Positions 57,306 to 64,000 of a stretch of 64,000 nucleotides of DNA are shown piece after piece. The notes beneath the pieces are model-generated. The model saw only the letters and a list, made by a program, of their open reading frames with translations, was not told the origin of the DNA and ran no database searches. The stretch is taken from positions 806,001 through 870,000 of the forward strand of contig BEDY01000005.1 of assembly GCA_002335605.1 (NCBI GenBank), written 5' to 3'. The stretch's first letter is position 1. Each line of letters starts with the position of its first letter. Source of the stretch: Prillingera fragicola. Taxonomy: Eukaryota > Basidiomycota > Tremellomycetes > Trichosporonales > Trichosporonaceae. The translations under genes and the position numbers were made by a program.

Positions 57306-59036
57306 ATGCCTCCTATCAATCTGCTCGCCGCTGCAGCAGGCCCTTCGCGTCTCGGCGCGTTCGCATCGCCAATGCGTAGCGTGCGCGCCGCTGGCGTTCA
57401 CCGCGCAGTTTCGGCAGCCTCGCGGAGCGTCAGCTCGTCGCGCAAGCGCGAGGCTGCTGAGTCTTCTCCCGTGCCGACGATGGCCCATGGCCACAGCGCG
57501 TTCGAGCACCTGGCGACTACGCTGTCGCGCACGCAGCCGTGCTTTGGTGCAAAGGGAGACAGTATGGAGATTCTTGAGAGTCCTACGGCGTTCCACGACA
57601 GGTTACTGGATATGATCAGGAACGCGCGCCGACGCATCTTCATCAGCACGCTTTACATTGGAACGGAGGAGGAGTCATTGGTGGGTCGCGACGTGTGAGC
57701 AGAGTTGACGACAGGTGGACGCAACGCGTACCGCTCTCAAGGCCACGCCGGGGCTGAGGGCGACCTTCATGCTCGACTATAACCGCGCAACGCGCGCTGG
57801 CCGTGGGCCAGGCCCAAAGTCGACTGTTGACATGCTCCTTCCTCTGCAGGAAGAGTTTGGTGACCGCGTCGATGTCTGGCTGTACCGCACACCCAAGCTG
57901 CGCGGATTGCTGGAGAAGATTATCCCTCCGCGGTACAACGAGGGCTGGGGAACCTGGCACGCAAAGTACTATGCCGTCGACGACGACGTCGTGCTCAGCG
58001 GGTGAGTGCCTAGCTGTCCCTCTGATGCTGACATGATAGCGCAAACCTCGCCGCGTCGTACTTTACAAACCGCCAGGACCGCTACATTCACATTCACGGC
58101 CACCCCTCGCTCCTCTCCTACCTCTCGAGCATCACGCGACTGATTTCAGACTATTCGTACAAGGTCTCGGCACACGTCCGCCCAGGCTTGCTGGGCGCTC
58201 ACGGCGTGAGCCTGGACGCGTCCACTAGCAAGCCCGGCGCTGGAGCGCTCTGGCGCGAGCGCAGTTTGCATCCCCGAGGCTGGGCACCCCACGCGCAGGC
58301 CACTCTGAGCGCTTTCCAGCAGGCCTGGCGCGCGAGTAACGGTGTGCGCACGCGTGATGCGCGCGATGACGGCGCCGATACCTGGTTCTGGCCAGTCGTC
58401 CAGGCGGGTCCGCTCGGTATCCGTGAGGAAGAACGCACTCTCGGCGACGTCTGGGCCGCCATTGCCAAGGCAGGCGAGGGCGCCGTCGACGTCGAGTTGA
58501 CGTCCGGCTACTTTGGCCTTTACAAGGCGTACAAGAAGGCGGTCATTGCTTCCCCCGCGCCATTCAACCTCATCGCCGCCTCACCAAAGGCCAACGGGTT
58601 CTACGGATCCAAGGGCATCTCCCGCCTCATTCCCGAAGGCTACACCCTTCTCGAGAGGCGGTTCTACGCCGACGTCGCCGCCAACGACCGTCTCTGGACT
58701 GGCCCCGGATCCGGCGGCGTGCGCCTCCAAGAGTGGGAGCGCAAGGGATGGACCTACCACGCCAAGGGCATCTGGCTGTCTCCCCCGCGCGAGGACCCGT
58801 TCTTCACCTTTATCGGCTCGTCCAACCTCTCCACCCGCTCGTTGACGCTCGACACCGAGCTCTCGCTTTTGCTGGCGACGTCAAGCGAGTCGCTCCGTTC
58901 CCAGCTCGGCCGCGAAGTCGCGCAGCTTCGCGAGCATGCGCACGACGTCGGCGCAGAGACGTGGAAGCTCGAGGAGCGCAAGGTCAGTTTCATGGCCAAG
59001 CTCCTCGTCGCTCTCGGCGTCGAGGGCATGCTCTAG
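57306..59036 (+). CDS. PGS1: Phosphatidylglycerophosphate synthase
   Basis: Committed step of cardiolipin synthesis: joins CDP-diacylglycerol and glycerol-3-phosphate in mitochondria. Exons 57306-57680, 57715-58001, 58040-59036; 552 aa (yeast Pgs1 about 521). The first 50 residues are Arg/Ser/Ala-rich and lack acids, as in a presequence. It has the two phospholipase-D-type HxK motifs: HAKYYAVDDDVVLSGANLAA (site 1, across intron 2) and HAKGIWL with FIGSSNLSTRS (site 2). The GDSMEILESPTAFHDRL and RRRIFISTLYIGTEE blocks are family hallmarks. It converges on the flippase gene, 120 bp between stops. Confidence 0.95.
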
Positions 59037-59156
59037 ACCACTCACTTGACACACGCACGAAATAGAACATCTCAATGCATTTTACACTGCCAAATGTGCA
59101 TTCCATGCTAACAACATCTATCTATCAAAGCGGGGGGTAGAGGTTTTGTAAGCCCA

Positions 59157-62100
59157 CTAAACCGCATAGCCAGTATACGGGTCGACTTCGGATTGTGGGC
59201 GCTCGTCCCAGTTCCTGTCGGCGCTAAAGTCCTGCTGCGGCTGTTGCATGGTTGTGCTAAAGCTCGACGGCAAGCGGCTCTGCGGCGGTGGCCTGCGCGA
59301 TGTTGGCGACAAGTTGTCCGTCCGGTCGCTTCCAGAGCTGTACACCGAGTACGTGTCCATGCGCGGCGGGGCTGGGCGGGTGTATGTCTGCCCTGGGGTG
59401 GCGATGCCCATACCCCTTGAGGGTGAGGCGACGCGCTCGGGTGTAGGCGCGCCGGACGAGTAGGCGGATCCGTTGCGCGAGTTGTAGCCCGAGGCGTACG
59501 GGTTGAATTGGTCGTTGGGGTATCCATAAGTTTGGTCCTGGGTGGGTGCGTCGTGCACAATGAGCGGCGGCGGCGCGCGCGCTGAAGGGGTAGTGGGGGA
59601 CATGGGGTAGTAGGTTGTGGGTGACATGGGGTGCTTGGTGTCGTCGAGGAGGGGCATGGCCGCCGCGCCGATTTCATTGACCGGCGCAGGCATCTCGGGA
59701 TGCTGAGTCTTGACGTAGTGGGGGTATTGGGGTTCAACAATCTCGGGGTCGACATTGCGGTGGCGGCGGCGTTGCTTGCGGTGCTTGATGCCAAGCTGCT
59801 CCTTCAAGTCGCCACCAATCCACGCCTCGCGCAGAATATCCTTATCACGGTAGAAGTACGACTGGCGGAAAGCGAGAATAAACCAGCGCGGGCCGACAGC
59901 GCACATGACGGTGAAGACGACACAGGCCCAGTAATTGAACGTGGGGAAAATGACAGTCACCACACCCTTGTAGCTGAGGTCGGCCCAGGCCGAGTAGATG
60001 GCAACCCAGAGGTAGACACACAGACTGGACAGAGGTATGACAATGGCCGGAATGAGAGTCCAGTAGCGCGTGTTGATGCCCACATACAAGTTGGCAGCAG
60101 TCACACCAGCAGCGGCAATGGCAGACGACAGGTCGTACAGGTTGTTCGTGTCGCGACCAGTCGATGACCAAGTCGTGCCGTCCCAGTAGGTGAGGAAGGG
60201 GATGAAGAAGATGACCGCTGACTGGTAGAGACCGTCGAGCATGTAGAGCCAGAAACGAGCTCGGGTGTAATCGAGACCGAGAATACCGCGTTTGTACAGC
60301 TGCGGGAACGCCATTGACACTGCGGCGTTTGTGTCCTGGTCAAAGGCGCCGAGAATACCGACAGGAAGCGACGTAAAGATGAGATTGTACAGCAGCACAA
60401 ACGTGTACTGGAATAGGTAGGTGGCGTCGAAACTGCAGAAGATGAGGAACCAGAACATGGATAGAGTCCAGATGACGTTCTTGTAGAAGAAGTTGGCGTG
60501 CATGTCGGCGATGCGAATGTACGACCAACGGCCGTGGACGAGGAGCAGACGCGTGAGAAAGCGGAACTGGCCAAAGGCATAGTCGGCCGACATGGCAGCT
60601 TGCGAACCCTCGAGACCGTACAGACCGACACCGACGTTGGCCTCCTGGATCATGGCGACGTCGTTTGCGCCGTCACCGATACTCAGAGTCATGGCGTTGC
60701 AGCCGTCCTTGACGAGCTTGACGGTCTGGGCCTTCTGGGCGGGCGAGACACGGCAGCAGATGACGGCCGAGCACTGGGTGCCGAGCGCGAGGAACAGCGG
60801 CTTGAGGTCTGGCGCAAGCGCGTACCGCAAGCTCTCGCCGTCAATGACGACTGCAAAGGTCGCGCTGGCATCCATGCCCTCGTTCATAATCTTCTTTCCA
60901 CCACCTGTGGGCGGCGGGCCAACGACCGAGGCAATCTTGTTCAATCCCGCTTCAATCTGGTCACGCGCACCGGCAGGCGAATCGGCCGAGATGATCATGA
61001 CGTCCATGTCGTTCGTCAAGAGGTTGCACGAGTATCCAATCTCAATGGCAGTCTGGAGCTTGTCGCCGGTTAGAATCCAGAGCTTGATGCCTGCTTTGTG
61101 GAGCATGGCAATCGCGTCGGGGACACCCTCCTGGAGTTTGTCCTCGAGAGCGGTAGCGCCCAGAATGGTAAGTGAGTGCTCGACAATCTCGGCCGCCTCG
61201 TCAATCTTGGCCTCGCGGTCGTTGACGGCCGCGCTCGCAGCGTCGTATTTCTTGGACCAGTCGTCAAACTCCTCCTCGGACATGGTGCGGTAGGCGATAC
61301 ACAGCGTGCGCAGACCGCCGTTGGCAAATGTCTCGAGATCCTTGAGCGTGCTCGCCTTGAGCGCCGGGTCATGGTCCGCAGCCAGGCGTTCGTAAATGAC
61401 ACTGTCGGCGCCCTTGCAGTAGAGGATAATCTGGCCTTCGGGACTGCGCACAATGACACTCATTCGTTTGCGGGTAGAGTTGAACTCGAGAACACGCAGA
61501 GGGATCCAGCGCTCGGGCGTGCCGAGCACCTCGATATCAATCTTGTGCGTGTTGCGCGCTACAAAGGGGAATCCAACGTCACGGGCGGCAGCGACGAGCG
61601 CAGCCTCGTCGGGGCTCTCGGCCTTGTAGTCGAGCACAAATGGCTTCTCCTTCGGCTCGGGCTTGTCAGACAGCACCGAGTGGCAGACCGCCAAAGCGCG
61701 AAAAAAGGCGATAATGTGCGGACGCAACGGGTCGTTGACATCGGCCAGGTGCTTGGCGAGGTCGGGGGCAATGAGCGTTAGCTGGTCGTCGCGCAGGTAG
61801 CGGTTCTTGTATGCGCGTGTCATTGTGTTGACCATTGTCTCCTTGTACCCTTCGAGCTCGATGGCCTGATCCTCCATGGTAGTGGACACGTCGCGGCCCT
61901 CGCGCTTGGCCGCGCCGAGCATGGCTTCTGTGACACCCTCGCCGAAAGACACACCCTGGACCGAGCACTTTTTGAACTCCATAATGTTCTGGGTCAAAGT
62001 ACCAGTCTTGTCCGAGAAGACGTATTCGATCTGACCCAGGTCGTCGGAAATGTTCCACGTCTTGGGCACGCAGGGCGTGTCGTAGGGAGCGTAGTACATT

Positions 62101-64000
62101 TCAACGTCCTGGAAGATGAAAAAGGCCTGAATCGTCTTGACAATTTCGATGGTAATGTAGAGCGAAATGGGCACAATGTTTTGGAACACGACGAGCGACG
62201 AGACAAAGACAACGAGCGAGTCGAGGTATATGTTGTTGGTGACCTCGGCGTCAATCTCATAGTATGCCGCACTTGTATTGTTCATGGACCGGTAGTAGCC
62301 GTGAAGCAGCGCCGAGGTGAGACACAGCGCCATGAGAATGATAAAGTTCATGACGACGTTGAAGTTTGTCTCCTTTTCGATCTTACTACGCTTTGACGGC
62401 GTCTCGCCACCGTTGAGCATAATCTTTGTGTCGGCACCAGTAAAGACGACGAGACCAATGATCCACTTGGTGTTGCGCAGCGTGCAACCACGGAGAAGCA
62501 GCTCGTTGATAGTGACAGGCTCAATCTTGTTCGGGTCGTCCTTGCCATCGGTAGTCGAGCGATACCTCAGCACACCATTGTACGAGTACAGGTTGGCATG
62601 TGGCGGTTCCGAATCAAGGGCAAAGCGGGCGTGCTCAAGGTCCTCCTCTGATTTAATGTTGGCGGTCGGCTTGACAGCCTTGCGAACCTTGAGATTTGTC
62701 TCTCCGTCGAGGTTCTTGGTCTCGATGAAACAGAGTGCGTCGGCATCCGAGGTCGCCAAGACGACAATGTCGGCAGGAACTTGCTCATTGTCGCGCAGCA
62801 ACACCAGGTCGCCGACCTCGAGCTTTTTCCACAAGGTGCGCTCCCACTGGGCAGTCCCTGGAGCTGGACGTGACCAGTCAACAACGCCTGCGCTCCGCCG
62901 AGAAGTCATGCTCGGCGCAGAGGAGGAGGTCACTGATACAGCGCGTGGACGGTAGGGCAGGTTGAGGGGGTTGAGAGAGTCGGACTGGATGTCAGCGCCC
63001 CGCCGCGGTGTGGCACTCACAGATGGCATCTCCTTGAGGGGAAAGGACTGGCCAGGAGGACCAAGATTCTGGCTCATCTCCTCCATCGACTCCTTTTGGT
63101 GCTGCTCCATGACAATCTGCTTGCCAGCCTTTGCCTCTGCCTCGCGCAGCTTGCGGACGCCCTTTGAAGGCTTTGTAGGGTCTAAAATTAGCGACGCTCA
63201 AGCCGGAAGGACTCACTGGGACCAAGACCAAGCAGCCTCTCAAACCAGTTGCGGGGGTCGGTCGGCTGGTTGACATTGTGCCAGTTGCCCAGCTTTGTGG
63301 CGGCGGACGTGTTGACCTCTTCGTCGAGCTTTGCTCGGCGCCAGTCCTCGACCGCGTCCTTGATGGCGGTCATGCCGAGAATGGCGACAAGGGGCAGCAT
63401 TGCAATTTCTGGGGTCGTCGCGCCAAAGATGGAGAACAGCTGCAAGATGACCAGCATGAGAAAGTAGACGTTGGCGACTCGGTGAAACTGCTCAAACAGG
63501 TTGCGCGGGATAAAGGTGACAAGAGTGTACTTTGACGTGCGCACCTTGTTGCGAGCGTACCTCACAATGGGCTCCCCCTTTGCGTCGACCTCGTCCATGG
63601 GCAGCGGCGTATTGACAAAGATTGTCCTGCGGGGAAGCGCCTTCTTCTTGCTGTTCGGCTCGTCCGTTGGCGCTGCAGGTTCAGGCGGCGGCGGTGCTGG
63701 TACTGGTGGCATGTCGTCCCCGACCTCACTACCGGGGACGGTGGGCAGGCTCCCAAAGTTGCCTTCTGGCGAGTCGTCTACAGCCGACTGGCTTCCACTC
63801 CCCCGCCGCTTGCTCCTAAATCCCAACGACTGCGTGCCCTTCCTCGTGAGGGTCGCAAAGATACGAGATCGTTTCCGCTTGTGTCGAATGTCCTCTGATC
63901 GAATCGACTCTGCAATGACGCTGTGCGCCGTCCGTGTCGTGCGCAGACGCAGCGCTGGGTCGATAGCGTTGATATCAAACGGCTCATAGTCGTCGACGTC
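59157..64000 (-). CDS. P4-type phospholipid flippase, Dnf1/Dnf2 class (N-terminus beyond window)
   Basis: Moves aminophospholipids and phosphatidylcholine from the outer to the inner leaflet of plasma and endosomal membranes. Visible exons: 63217-64000 (open at the window end), 63021-63181, 59157-62984; a 36-nt segment 62985-63020 has all intron signals but is also open in frame. About 1600 aa are visible. Motifs: RRTIFVNTPLP and NKVRTSKYTLVTFIPRNLFE (P4 N-terminus), DGETNLK (actuator), PISLYITIEIVKT (M4), SDKTGTLTQN (phosphorylated Asp), KGADSVIYERL, DKLQTAIEIGYSC and GDGANDVAMI. M4-M5 and nucleotide-domain wording matches Dnf1/2 rather than Drs2 or Neo1. The C-terminal 200 residues are a disordered Pro/Tyr-rich tail. 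It likely pairs with a Lem3/Cdc50 partner encoded elsewhere. Confidence 0.95.
62985..63020 (-). other. Putative 36-nt in-frame intron of the flippase gene
   Basis: On the minus strand this segment starts GTGAGT, contains a GCTGAC branch-like site and ends CCAG, yet is a multiple of three with no stop. Retained, it would add twelve residues (VSATPRRGADIQ). It lies in a poorly conserved stretch between the first membrane hairpin and the actuator domain. Confidence 0.6.

Overview
This window is nuclear chromosomal DNA from a basidiomycete fungus, most likely a tremellomycete yeast (Trichosporonales/Cryptococcus side). The evidence is dense protein-coding genes on both strands, almost every gene cut by several very short introns (about 36-60 nt) with GTRNGT donors, CTRAC-like branch points close to the acceptor and frequent micro-exons, GC-rich third codon positions, and proteins whose closest family matches are fungal. 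I see no bacterial operons, transposons, CRISPR arrays, rRNA or tRNA genes. All gene models below were spliced by hand; every exon set given sums to an intact reading frame, except where an end is cut by the window or the start is flagged as uncertain.

Layout. 1-256 (-): 5' part of DCN1 (cullin neddylation). 879-2165 (+): septin CDC10. 2330-3191 (-): HEM4. 3934-6282 (-): carnitine acetyltransferase. 7087-8197 (+): ANCHR/ZFYVE19-like protein. 8496-9195 (-): mitochondrial ribosomal protein uS12m. 9381-12299 (+): NOP4/RBM28. 12383-13295 (-): SARAF-like protein. 13550-15368 (-): phosphatidylserine decarboxylase. 15678-16542 (-): SFM1. 16730-17100 (+): UPF0390 small basic protein. 17215-18919 (-): ER DnaJ/TPR co-chaperone (DNAJC3-like). 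20591-23888 (+): VHS-GAT protein. 24188-25863 (+): coilin-like protein. 25929-26877 (-): Mrx11-like mitochondrial membrane protein. 27079-30631 (-): Crb2/Rad9/53BP1-like checkpoint mediator. 31242-32265 (+): HDDC2-type nucleotidase. 32348-33606 (-): GID2/RMND5 ubiquitin ligase subunit. 34535-37202 (+): ASH1-type SET methyltransferase. 38375-43013 (+): Sec7-PH Arf GEF. 44590-46763 (+): MFS anion transporter. 47802-49123 (-): Lyc1-like acetyltransferase. 49742-50866 (-): MESH1-type (p)ppGpp hydrolase. 53095-55558 (+): VTC polyphosphate polymerase subunit. 55874-57159 (-): LYS12. 57306-59036 (+): PGS1. 59157-64000 (-): P4-ATPase flippase, N-terminus cut by the window end.

The genes do not form one pathway; this is a housekeeping stretch. 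Recurrent themes are phospholipid metabolism (PSD, PGS1, flippase), ribosome and RNA biology (uS12m, NOP4, coilin), chromatin and DNA damage (ASH1-type, Crb2-like), and lysine metabolism (LYS12, Lyc1-like). Gene ends are tightly packed: several convergent pairs have stops only 65-165 bp apart, and several divergent pairs share 145-190 bp promoters.

I did not find a convincing undescribed biological system. The most interesting content is a set of proteins best known from animals and missing from baker's yeast as far as I know (coilin, ANCHR, SARAF, MESH1, DNAJC3, ASH1-type), plus some gene-structure oddities: an in-frame 36-nt optional intron in the flippase, 13-24 nt micro-exons, an unresolved 5' end of the checkpoint mediator, and a SARAF with no visible signal peptide.
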